Assembly (NCBI GenBank): GCA_033558025.1 | Contig: JAUCEF010000011.1 | Span: 3,776,787 to 3,840,786 of the forward strand | DNA from: Phytophthora sp. 'mugwort' | Taxonomy: Eukaryota; Oomycota; Peronosporomycetes; Peronosporales; Peronosporaceae | Length of the DNA: 64,000 nt | Direction of reading: 5' to 3' | Shown: in pieces, positions 31,281-40,776 of the stretch | Layout: each line of letters opens with the position of its first letter | How positions within the stretch are numbered: the stretch's first letter is position 1 | Notes under the pieces: generated by a model | Database searches by the model: none | What the model saw: the letters and a program-made list of their open reading frames with translations, nothing else | What the model was told of the DNA's origin: nothing | Position numbers and translations under genes: made by a program

Positions 31281-33157
31281 TTATAATAGTCTCGTGATAA
31301 TCATTTTGAATTCCTTATCATCAATTAGTCGATTGCTGTACATATCCACCGTAAGCGACTTGAGTTGCTTGATGATGCTTGGGTTATCATTCCCTAGTTC
31401 GATCTCTCCTTTTAGCTTGTCATACTCAGCGCGAAGTGTTTCAAGTGGATCCGTGAGCTTATCGTGGAAATTGTACTGAAGATGAGTGATCGCAAGGATC
31501 TCCTTGAACATTTTTTATCTTCGACACTGAGCTTGTCATACGTAGGCTGATCATTTTTTTGCTGCTTATACACAAGAGTTCTGATCATACCTTGAAGACT
31601 ATCACTGATTTGACACTTTGGCCCACATTTACGACGGTTAGGTTGAACAATGACGAGTGTCTTAGCATCAAGGTCAGGGATACGGCGGATGTACTTGCTA
31701 CCAAGCTGTCGATATACGTAGGCACTCGGTGTAGCTAAGCCCTGAATCTCATTTAGGTTGTAGGTTCTTCCTCGTCTGACAACGCCTTCCAGTGGAGCTA
31801 CGCCTGCCCCTCTTAGACCACGCCCTTTAAGTCCCTCCCCGCGAGAACGTTTAGCAAACTCATCGGCAGCACGCTCACGTTCCTCTTCTTCCGCGATCTC
31901 CTGAACCAATTTACTGTATTTCTTATACTTGGTACTATAAACGGACTTTGTAGCCTTCATAGCTGATGTTGCTGCCTTCAGTGCTGATCGTACGGCTTTT
32001 GAATTATTACCTTTCACTGCCTTCTTAGCCTCCTCATGTCGCTTTTGAGCCTCTCCATATGCTTGGTAAGCGCGTTCGGCGTCATCGTGCAGCTTGTCCA
32101 ATTCACTCTCCTCATAGACATCCTCGCTTTGTTGCTTGACATCATCAGCATTGTTGAAGATGACCTCGCGAATAATCTTGAGATTATCATTCACATTTTT
32201 AATCATTTTCTTCTCCGCTTCAGTTGCAGGAGCTTCGATATCAGTTGCAGTACGATGAGCATCTTCTAACCCACTTAGTAAAGCCATGAACGTATCCATC
32301 CAGCGCATCACCTTCATCAGCTCAGTCCAAGCATTTCCTGAAACAATTTTGTGATCCTTGTTCCTAATATTGAGATATTTATTTTCGTTTGGTACGCTGA
32401 AGTAGTAAGTGTCATGAGCTTTTACACCATTCTTAGAATCGACAACGGGGTGAAGACGAAATGGGATCACGATCTTGTTATCAAAGAGGCCCTTATAGTA
32501 CTCGTATAGAATTTCCTTAGCTTCACTGTCAGGGATTGATAGATTTCTATCCATATCTTCATCTAAACCAGTTTTCGTACCATGTCGTGGCTCACGCTCT
32601 TCATCATCATCATAAGGCTTGTAATCCTTGATATCCCTTTCAACATCGCTATTTCCAACCATTGTTAGCTCTAAGCCCCTATCCTTGACCATTTTCAAAA
32701 ACGCTCTGAGTGTAGATTGCCAGTCAATCTTCTTCAGTGCTGTTGTGTGTTTCAGGTTTGATTCCTTTCCAAACACATCAACGGATCCATCCTTAACCCA
32801 CACATACTGCTCTAATGAGCTTTTGTCAGATTTATACATATCCTTGAAAATCGGTAGGATACTCTTCATTAACCCATTCGAATCCAGCATCTCCATGTTT
32901 TTGGAAATAATCCATAGCATCTTAAATCTACTACCATTGTCGTCGGATGTGGTAGAAGTTATTTTTCTATCAAAGGTAATATTGGGCAGTCTCCGATCCT
33001 TAAGAACTACGTCAAGCTCTTCTAATTCATCACCTGCTCGCTTATTCTTTTCCAAACGCATAATGGTCCTCGTCCGATTTTCTTCCTCCAACATTCCATG
33101 TGTTTCATCGATCGATTGACTTTCAGCATCATAGTACATATCTTTAATCTTCTCCAT
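31281..33157 (-). pseudogene. Large unknown Polinton protein (about 625 aa), one frameshift
   Basis: The main frame (31412-33157) gives 581 codons: charged N-terminus, helical middle (about residues 230-330), long Ala/Lys-rich coiled coil (about 350-440), and a Gly/Arg hinge GEGLKGRGLRGAGVAPLEGVVRRGR that looks like a processing or linker site. At an A run near 31512-31517 the frame breaks. The next frame continues MFKEILAITHLQYNFHDKL to IITRLL, a natural ending that starts exactly where the first derails. One base is probably missing in that run. The position and size fit a scaffold- or core-like protein, but I do not recognise the family. ATATAC lies upstream at 33174-33179. Confidence 0.55.
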
Positions 33158-33166
33158 AGTTGCTAC

Positions 33167-33878
33167 CTAATCAATATACGCGTATCGTTTGTATTTTTTA
33201 CCATTTCTCGATATAAGCGCCCCGTTTTCACCAATAGTATAGCGTTTATCGTCTTTAGTATCTTTCTTTTTAATCGGATGAATTTGAAGCGCAACCCAAT
33301 TAGGATACTTTTTGTAAAAAGCTTTGACCCATTCACGTGATGAAACTTGCTCCTCCGTATCAAGCTGGCTGGGTTTAGATGATGTATTCGTTGCTGCATC
33401 TGTAGTTGAAGGCTTAATATTGACTGAAGGGATACTAATTCCTTCTATTGAAACATCAGATAGTGGTCTCTGTACTGGAGGGATACTAACACCGTCCAGT
33501 TTAACATCGGAAAGTAATCTAATGTTAGGCTCTGTGTTAGTTCCAGTTGTTGATACCTCAGGGTTTATGTCGGAGTTTTCATCACTGAGACTTTTTTTTT
33601 AAGTCTGATTGAGCAATCGCCTGATCAATAATATCATTAATTGTTTGCTTAACTTCTGTTGGAACAGGCTGATCGAGTCCAACACTCATATCAGTCTGAG
33701 AAGATTCAGTTGATTTCTTCGGTACAGTCGTGATACCATTGGTGATATCAGTCGCCCACGATGCACCTTCATACATATCACGTTTCGCATTAGCTTGACG
33801 AACACGACGTTGAGATCGTTCAAGAAGCTCCTGTCGTTTCTGCTCTCTCTGAGCGAGGGATGTAAAATTTGGGAACAT
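33167..33878 (-). pseudogene. Unknown low-complexity Polinton protein, frameshift at a 9-A run
   Basis: The first frame (33582-33878) starts MFPNFTSLAQREQKRQ with a basic helix. It breaks at an A9 run (T9 at 33592-33600 on the + strand). With one base fewer, the next frame continues SLSDENSDINPEVSTTG down to the stop at 33167. It includes an imperfect repeat (LSDVKLDGVSIPPV then LSDVSIEGISIPSV) and a C-terminal domain REWVKAFYKKYPNWVALQIHPIKKK, ending NGKKYKRYAYID. The TSSQTD/TNTSS phrases look disordered. Box CTATATC at 33883-33889. Function unknown. Confidence 0.5.
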
Positions 33879-33897
33879 TGTGTCTATATCATCAGAA

Positions 33898-34209
33898 TCA
33901 TAAAAAAATGAGTAGATAATTACCAGTAGCTTGGCATGACTGAGTCATGTCGGAATGTTGCATATGAATGGCAAATATGATTCCGCTCATTGAGTAAACT
34001 GAGATAGCGATCTTTGATACAATGGAATGGAACTCCGAATATGTCTTCCAATTCGTTTTATATCTTCGATTGACGACCGTTTTTCGAAAATTAGACGCTG
34101 CATCAAGATTCAACAACTCGTTTTTAATTCGGCTTACTTCCTGAATGATCCATAGCTTTCGCCGTAGCTTTGCAAGCTCACGGTCCTTTTCTAAACAGCG
34201 GGAACACAT
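33898..34209 (-). CDS. Unknown 103-aa coiled-coil protein
   Basis: Starts MCSRCLEKDRELAKLRRKLW, with C-x2-C at the start and then a basic helix up to about residue 55, followed by a hydrophobic stretch (SIVSKIAISVYSMSGIIFAIHM) that may span a membrane. CTATATATC at 34222-34230 lies 12 nt upstream of the ATG. Not recognised. Confidence 0.45.
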   Translation of the reverse strand: MCSRCLEKDRELAKLRRKLWIIQEVSRIKNELLNLDAASNFRKTVVNRRYKTNWKTYSEFHSIVSKIAISVYSMSGIIFAIHMQHSDMTQSCQATGNYLLIFL

Positions 34210-34350
34210 TATGAAGGATTACTATATATCAAGTCATATATTTTTCCAAAAATATCACAAAAAATACATCGAATGATATACTTGAGTCAAACGCTTACAG
34301 AGGATGTCTCTATCGACTTTATTTACAAGCTGATTATGACTCATTTTTTT

Positions 34351-34439
34351 GACGCGGGGTGAATGAAACCCCGTCCGGAGCGGAGAGGAGACCTCTCTTG
34401 GCGCCAGCCTTGAGGTCTCTGACCCCAAAGCTTGCTTTG
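34351..34439. promoter_or_regulatory. Cluster of three GC-rich hairpins
   Basis: Between the integrase 3' end and the next gene: GACGCGGGGT/AACCCCGTC (34351-34375), GAGAGG/CCTCTC (34383-34397) and CAAAGC/GCTTTG (34426-34439). This GC-rich patch stands out in AT-rich viral DNA. It may end transcripts or be an RNA element. Confidence 0.4.
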
Positions 34440-34445
34440 ACTACG

Positions 34446-35524
34446 TCAGCTCTTTGTTGCCTCCCAGTACTCCTTTTCAAGCGTCGATCTCCTGCTCTTA
34501 TTAACTAATCTAAGATTATCTTGCGGCTCCCAGGAATCAGGTTCATTACCAACCCACTGAACCAAGTATCTGTACTTTCCAGTTCGCAACTTTGTGTGGT
34601 CTAAGATCTTCTCTGCTTCAAGGATATCGCCTCGGTTGATGGTTGCTTCAGTCGTCGCCGATTGCACCATCTTGAGATCATTGGGAGCCTTGTAGAGTGT
34701 GTGCCCATTTTTTGACTTGATTTGGACGCGATAACCATCCATACCTACAATCGAGTACACAGCTTTACTCCACCTAGCAGCTTCCTTATCAAACGTCCGC
34801 TTCTTTAGTCGGTAAAGGACATTGGTTCCAATCTCGAGCTCATTATCAATTTTTTCAGCTTCTGCTTGGTTATGGTTCAACTCAGCCTCAATTACCCTGC
34901 CTTTGGCTTCATTGGGTGTCATTCCAATTGATCGATGAGAAGTGGTGTTGTAGTTAGTAATAACGTCGCTGATGAGCTTTTGCGTAATCCTCTCGGGAGA
35001 CATTTTGGTTAGTCTCTGCTTCAGCGTTCTATTGAAGCGCTCGATTTTCCCCATAGTACCGTGATCACCGGGCTCATTGTTGAAGTGTTCGATCTTCTTT
35101 GCTTTATATAGTTGCTGAGCTTTTGAGTTCATGAACTCAGACCCGTTGTCGCTTGTGATAATATCTACCTATAAGATCGGATGAAAGCTTTTAGTGCTAT
35201 CAATACTGTAGCAGCTGTCTTATTCGATAATAGTTTTGCGTACCCGATGCGGGAGTTAATGTTGATACCAGTCAGAATCGGTTGTTTTCCCCAGAACGCA
35301 AGGTCAATTTGCCAAGAATTCGGGTTATGAGAGGCGATTTTGAACCCATCGAATCTCTGCTTTTGCTCTTGGAATCTCTGAATCTCTGACTGTGTAGCAT
35401 ACCAATCCTTTACCAGTTTTAGAGTTATCTTAGGATCTAACTCACGCGCCTTCTCATGTAGAGCCTGAGCACCAATATAGCCGGTTTTAGGGTCATAGTA
35501 AAGTTTCGTAAGTATGTCATCCAT
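34446..35524 (-). pseudogene. Retroviral-type integrase with chromodomain, one frameshift
   Basis: The N-terminal frame (35165-35581, probable start MDDILTKLYYDPKTG at 35524) reaches the first catalytic Asp in WQIDLAFWGK. It derails at about 35167. The next frame carries the second Asp in ITSDNGSEF and the Glu in MGKIERFNRTL, completing the DDE triad of a Ty3-like integrase, and then has a C-terminal chromodomain (YRYLVQWVGNEPDSWEPQDN). The enzyme inserts the element; chromodomains can guide integration to chromatin marks. One base is missing near the join. GTATAT at 35526-35531 sits 2 nt before the chosen start. Confidence 0.88.
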
Positions 35525-35570
35525 GGTATATGTTAGATGGATATAAAAAATGTGATAGCTTGGATAGCGT

Positions 35571-38405
35571 TTAAATATCAAGAGCTACGGTAGTAATACC
35601 ATCCTCAAGCACACGCCGCTTGTCGTAGAAATATGATAGCGCTGTCTTTGTCTGACTGTATGTGATGATAGATTTAGTCTCTTTCGACAATCTAAACCCC
35701 TTGTTAGTGCCTTGGAGTGTGATACGATCTCGCACAACAGACTCGAACCCCTTGGGGCTAAGAACATCACTATTGCGCCCACGACCCTGCTGCACACCCT
35801 TGGCTGAAACCTTGACCTTGTACGATTCGTCTGGTAGATAGCAGATGTAGTTCTTGGAGGATAATGAGACCATAGCATCACCTGACCATTCATCCTTGAA
35901 TAGACCAGGGGTACGACGATCAAACTTAGCCACATCCGTGCTATAATCACGTGGGAACCAATCATACTTGTGCTGCTTGAAGTGCTCACGTAGATCAGGT
36001 TTGATACAATCTTGGAACGGATTATCACAACTGAACGCGATGTAGGCGGAGTCCGTATCCATCTCCTGATACTGAAAGTCTGAACGATCGAAGTAAAAGT
36101 CGATGCAATCATAGTAGAACTGGAGCATGCGTAGCTTAGCGAGCTGGTAGATAGCAATCGACAAATGGATCGGGTTCTTGTTCTTAAGCTTGCACTTCAT
36201 CATAGTAAGCTCGCAAGCATCGTTGAGCTCCTCTAATCCATGAAAGGTGAAGTGCTCAATCTTTGAAGCAATTGCCTTCTTATCTGACTCATACTTAATT
36301 TCCTTGTGCTTGCTCATGTCCATTCCAGATCGACCGAAAGCACTGTTGCCTACTAGCTTCATCATCTCAGCAATCATAGCCTTGGACTTGTCAGCATCAC
36401 CCTCTCGTCGAGCGCTAGACACCGCTTCCATAAATGGAGCGAATGCCTTGTGTGAGCTAGCTTTGATGAAGCTGTATGTCTGGGTGATTTCCATACCATG
36501 TGATAGGTACCACTTGAGCAAAGGCGTGTAGATTAGGATCTTCTCACCAAAGTAGCTACCAATTAATTTGCGAGCTGGCTTCGATCTGCTTTTCTCTCGT
36601 GTTTGGTTATAGTCATACATATGCTTACCAATGATACTCTCATCCGTACAGTCAATCAGTTTATTTTTGAAGATGGGAGTCATCTCACCAAAATACTGCT
36701 TCAAGTGTTCTGGTGTCTGAATATCACACTCAAGAAAGCCGAAAATCTTATCGTTCTTGATGTCCTCAACAATGCCTGGATAAGCTTCGATATTTGTAAG
36801 TCTTCCGCATGGCATGTCATTTCCGAGAGCCCAGAGATATAGAGCATTAGCATCGTACCCGATTACCTTCTTACACAGCTTCCCACCACGAATCTTCGTC
36901 TCATTGCGCTTAGCGTAGCGGTTGAAGATAATGGATGGACCACCAGCAATGTTAGCTTTCATCTTACCGTAGATGTCCTTCTCCTCCTTGTCAATGGAAT
37001 AGACCAGTCGCTCTGAGTTGAACTCGAGTAGCTTCTTGTAGCGGAAACCCTTGAGAGACATATCCTTGCGAGCGGTGTTGCACGAAATACAACTAATCAA
37101 GATGTTGCCGTCGATGTGCCCAAGCTTGTTATTGATTCGATCAGCTGAGACAGTTTCAGTGCTCAAAGGACCGTAGCAAAGACCACAAAGATACTTCTGT
37201 TGATTTAACAGTATATCTAGGTGTCCTAACGTCATACCGAACTCGCGCTTAGCCTCAACATCCTGAGTCTTGTAGCCACTCATACGCTTGCTAGGGAACC
37301 GAAACGCTTGAGGAGACGTCTTACTAGGATATTGGAGATTGTCGAAGCATGTTTGATACATGACTTTCTCCGAGAGACCGGGCAGGGATACACCATCAGC
37401 AAACATGTCAAGCTCAAAACGTTTGAACAACTCACGCTGAGCCTTGATGGCCTTGATGAAAGGTACCACATCCAAGTTGTTGTACCAGATCAGTAGGTCC
37501 TTGATCGACTTCATGCCATAGTGTCCCCAGACGAATTGCACGCGCTTATAGTCATCATCGCTGATGCTAGTTCCACGGAGATCGCTATCGAAAGCTGACT
37601 TAGGAGGAATCGTAGTCTGGCTAAGAACGTTGAACGAGGTAATGAACTCGTACGGTAAAATCCCCTTACCCAAGCCGCAGACACATCGAATCTTGTTGTC
37701 GCATTTACAGTCGCCTAGATATGTGCTGAGGTACTTTGCATAGCTCGTACCAGCTGGTACATAGTTGCTAATATCGAGCATTTTCATGTTCGAGGTCGCA
37801 ATGCACATGTAGCTAGGATTTTTGATTACCGATTTGATGTTGTCTGTTCCAATAACGGCGAAGAGATCGTTCTTAATCAGATTTACATCGTAGCGTCCGC
37901 TGTTGAACCCAAGCACTGGAACTTGATCAAGGTGCTGCTTAATCCTACCAGAGTCAGACCTCTGCTTACCAAACCCGAGGGTGCTATGGAAGTCGAAGAA
38001 GCTGGCATATTTCCCTTCCTTAATCCAACCATCCACATCGATCATCTTATAGGTCTTATCGAGTTTAGCACCTGGAATCTCCATACCCGTCAGGCCGTGA
38101 GCATCGATAATTTTCCGCAGGAGGATCTCGTACTGGCGCACGTTGTACTGCTGGATCTTGATCGATACCTGGTGAATATATTCGAACATGTCCGTTAGTA
38201 GCATCTTCGGTTCATCGCTGACGAAGCAACGCACCTCCTCGGTTAAGCTATCCGATACAGATACTGATACGGGAATATGCTCATTGGTGAAGACAGTATT
38301 CTCACCATGCTGTGTCATAACTAGCTTTAGAATGGCCTCAAAGTCATACACGAGATAATGATCTAGGTACTGATCAATACCCTTGATGGAGTACTTGGTT
38401 AGCAT
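35571..38405 (-). CDS. polB: Protein-primed DNA polymerase B, catalytic region with HNH-like insert
   Basis: 944 codons are open. Exonuclease motifs: ExoI VYDFEAI (Asp21, Glu23), ExoII GFNSGRYD (168-173), ExoIII YNNLD (308-312). Polymerase motifs: A in GYDANALYLW (Asp518), B in KLVGNSAFG (683-691), C in MDTDSAY (Asp793 and Asp795). The extended reach between A and B fits the TPR insertions of protein-primed enzymes. An HNH/endonuclease VII-like patch (CGLC, ADRINNKLGH, ISCISCN; residues 407-443) lies between the exonuclease and palm. The natural start is further upstream at 39556. An in-frame TGA (38430-38432) and one frameshift separate the N-terminal part. It replicates the element from its inverted repeats. 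Confidence 0.92.
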   Translation of the reverse strand: MLTKYSIKGIDQYLDHYLVYDFEAILKLVMTQHGENTVFTNEHIPVSVSVSDSLTEEVRCFVSDEPKMLLTDMFEYIHQVSIKIQQYNVRQYEILLRKIIDAHGLTGMEIPGAKLDKTYKMIDVDGWIKEGKYASFFDFHSTLGFGKQRSDSGRIKQHLDQVPVLGFNSGRYDVNLIKNDLFAVIGTDNIKSVIKNPSYMCIATSNMKMLDISNYVPAGTSYAKYLSTYLGDCKCDNKIRCVCGLGKGILPYEFITSFNVLSQTTIPPKSAFDSDLRGTSISDDDYKRVQFVWGHYGMKSIKDLLIWYNNLDVVPFIKAIKAQRELFKRFELDMFADGVSLPGLSEKVMYQTCFDNLQYPSKTSPQAFRFPSKRMSGYKTQDVEAKREFGMTLGHLDILLNQQKYLCGLCYGPLSTETVSADRINNKLGHIDGNILISCISCNTARKDMSLKGFRYKKLLEFNSERLVYSIDKEEKDIYGKMKANIAGGPSIIFNRYAKRNETKIRGGKLCKKVIGYDANALYLWALGNDMPCGRLTNIEAYPGIVEDIKNDKIFGFLECDIQTPEHLKQYFGEMTPIFKNKLIDCTDESIIGKHMYDYNQTREKSRSKPARKLIGSYFGEKILIYTPLLKWYLSHGMEITQTYSFIKASSHKAFAPFMEAVSSARREGDADKSKAMIAEMMKLVGNSAFGRSGMDMSKHKEIKYESDKKAIASKIEHFTFHGLEELNDACELTMMKCKLKNKNPIHLSIAIYQLAKLRMLQFYYDCIDFYFDRSDFQYQEMDTDSAYIAFSCDNPFQDCIKPDLREHFKQHKYDWFPRDYSTDVAKFDRRTPGLFKDEWSGDAMVSLSSKNYICYLPDESYKVKVSAKGVQQGRGRNSDVLSPKGFESVVRDRITLQGTNKGFRLSKETKSIITYSQTKTALSYFYDKRRVLEDGITTVALDI

Positions 38406-38429
38406 TGATCGAATAGTGTTCGGGGCTGG

Positions 38430-39556
38430 TCAGTAGATAGTTGGTTCAGCTGGAAAGCTCTCGATATTTACAAGCTCACACTGATTTTTGGCATGGTCGC
38501 GTAGCTTAGTAGAGCTAATGAAAATCATTTCACACTTCGAGCATTGGTACTTGGACTGAAGCATATCAACGTTCTTGATGTACAAAGCATGGTTCTCATG
38601 GGATAGAATATCCATAGCCACTCCTTCTCTCTCCGAACGACGGATACACTCAACATTACCGGTCTTTACATCCATTGAGTAGACGTTAATGCCGAAATGA
38701 AAGCATTCCTCAAGCTCGTCGAGCTGTAGGAGGTCAATCGGCTTAAGCTACGAAACAGACTAAGCGTAAAGCTGATACCCTTGTATGAGCAGTAGCTCTT
38801 GAATACTTCCTTCACCTGAGCCTGGATCCGACGAGGATCTTTCTTAGCATGCTGATTCAAGTACCACGCGATACAGTGAAACACACACTTGTTGTTGGTC
38901 TTGGGAAAATTGATTACGTGCTTGTTATCGCGGATAATCTTAGGGATAACAGCTTCGCTATCGCCAAGTGCATGTTCGCGAAAGTAAATGTAAATTTTGA
39001 ACCCAGTAATTGACTTCAGCTTATACCCCGATTTGGGGTAGTTCAACGTGTTAGCCAACTCCATCGACCTGATCTCTGAGATAATTTTCTTACGAATGTC
39101 AGATCGACTGTTGATAGCAACAGGGGTCTTAAATACGTAAGTGTTAGCCAGATTCGGGTGCCAGTACTGGGTAAAATCACCATCCGTTAGGCTTACGAGA
39201 TCGTAGCCAAGAGCAATGTTCACCTTGAAAGCATTAGTTTGGCTTGCAAGCACGTTTTCGAGCTTGTTATAGAACTCAGTAGGCTGGATACCTTCATACA
39301 GGTGCGACTCCATGTGTTTTCCGTTGTAGAAACGATACTTGGGGTCAGTCTTATAGTCCGGGGAAATGTGCTTCTTCAGAGTCTCGATGGAGATCTTGTA
39401 CTGCTTCGCTAGTAGCTTCTGGTTGGTGGGACGGGAAACGTTGCTAACATAAACCATCTTACCAGTTCTACCACGCACCTTGACGCGGTAGGTACTGCCC
39501 CAGCGAACAGCATCAATATTCAATCTCTTTAGACCTTCGAGCTCGTATGCAAACAT
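38430..39556 (-). pseudogene. PolB N-terminal region, frameshift plus TGA
   Basis: From MFAYELEGLKRLNIDAV at 39556 the frame runs through TNNKCVFHCIAWYL (a Cys/His phrase typical of the N-terminal extension of Maverick polymerases, sometimes compared with OTU-type proteases; this is uncertain here) to about 38750. At CTTAAGCCG one base seems missing. The next frame continues PIDLLQLDELEECFHFGI, then a C2H2-like finger (YQCSKCEMIF, then H), and meets TGA at 38430-38432, after which the catalytic region follows in the same frame. The total gene would be about 1,330 codons. CTATATAT at 39562-39569 is 6 nt before the ATG. Confidence 0.75.
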
Positions 39557-39670
39557 GTTGCCTATATATTCTTGGCGATATTATTCCCGTGGAAATGACT
39601 TTATAATTATTGGATCTTGTATCAGGATCGACTTTATATTTTTGTCCCATACAAAAAATTTCGAAATTAA

Positions 39671-40182
39671 TTAATTCAAATACTTGACGTAGGGTCTGTC
39701 GCGCGTTTGCAACCAGCGATAATATTTTGGATCGTGAGCCTTGACCCAATTGAATGTCTTATCACTGTACTTGTCTTTGCCTCCAATAACAGTTCTTGGG
39801 AGTAAATTACGAGCTAAATCCAGCCTAGAAGCTTCAGATACGATATCACACTTAAATAGGAAGTGAATGTAGGAGTCATCCACTCCTAATAGCGACTCTG
39901 GCTTTCGATTTCTGTACTTACCAAATGTTAACTTCGTCTCACTAAAAGAAGACGGTCTCGACACTCCTTACAGTATTTGTAGCTACCTCGGTACCGACAT
40001 TGGCAGCCGAGGCACACCTTACAGTCCCCACCAAAGAGCTTAACACACTCTGAACCAACGAAGTGATGGTTCTCATCCATGTCGATAATAAGCTTGATCG
40101 GGGTGTTGCAATAACACCGTGGGTTGACATTAGGTCGATAGTCAGGGCACGGATAAACTTGCGTTTTCCCTACAGACATCAA
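39671..40182 (-). pseudogene. Zinc-finger plus FGKYKGK-type protein, frameshifted
   Basis: The upstream frame (39928-40182) begins MMSVGKTQVYPCPDY and has two zinc-type clusters: CYCNTPIKL, then GSECVKLFGGDCKVCLGCQC, then YCKECR. At about 39960 it slips one base into the frame 39671-39964, whose sequence TKLTFGKYRNRKPESLLGVDDSYIHF and WVKAHDPKYYRWLQ repeats the domain of the 23060-23362 protein twice. Large DNA viruses encode similar Cys-cluster plus GKYKGK proteins. The likely role is nucleic-acid binding. The two-frame reading suggests one gene with a single-base error or mutation. Confidence 0.5.
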
Positions 40183-40308
40183 TTTTTTTACCCTTGTCCT
40201 TTACTGCATGCCAGAACCACCCAGACGAATGGTACTGACGAGGGCATCGTGATATCGTCAGTCATTGTCTATATACGGATTGACTTTTTATGTGAGAAAA
40301 AAAATTAA

Positions 40309-40521
40309 TTAACTAAGTTCGGTTTCAGCGTTAAGTTCGGCTTCACCGGTACTAAGTTCGCTTTTCGGCTTTCGCTTGCGTGTTCGAATTTGATCCCTAT
40401 TCTTATCGTCATATCCCTTTTGATAGGATAGACGAGCTTCACGTGTGCGCTGGTAGTAGCGCTTCTGCGCTTCATTGATGCGCTCTTTGTTAGCGAGATA
40501 TTGATCGGGTGAGTATGCCAT
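40309..40521 (-). CDS. Small basic protein (70 aa)
   Basis: Starts MAYSPDQYLANKERINEAQK and is rich in Lys, Arg and Glu, with a tail of acidic ETELS. The repeated R-x-x-Q-K-x-Y phrase is like the basic C-terminal stretch of the GIY-YIG protein at 23436-23951. TATATAC at 40525-40531 lies 4 nt upstream of the ATG. It may bind DNA; no family recognised. Confidence 0.45.
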   Translation of the reverse strand: MAYSPDQYLANKERINEAQKRYYQRTREARLSYQKGYDDKNRDQIRTRKRKPKSELSTGEAELNAETELS

Positions 40522-40776
40522 CTTTATATACTATTAACTTTATATTTGTCAGGATAAAAAATAAAATTGGAGGTCCTACAACTAGCGAATTCAATGCATA
40601 CTAATCTTTGTAGTACTAGATTGTGGTTATTTTTCTGATCTCTTAATAATAGTATCCTGCCACCCTCGCATCTTGTTGGTTGCTGCTTCCTGACTCCAGC
40701 ATACTGAGCTAAGCGTACGCATCAAACGCTCCTTCAAAAGGGAGCGCAGACAAGACTTGACAATGCCGACCCAACG
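40522..40776. other. Spacer between viral gene block and CRN gene
   Basis: About 255 bp with no ORF. The TATATAC box at 40525-40531 at its left edge belongs to the small basic protein. This is the junction between viral AT-rich DNA and the GC-richer CRN segment. I see no repeat or target duplication that would mark the capture point. Confidence 0.4.

Noticed and set aside
33324..33602. 92-aa + strand ORF
   Set aside because: It is the complement of the second half of the low-complexity Polinton gene, which continues cleanly on the minus strand after the A9 slip.
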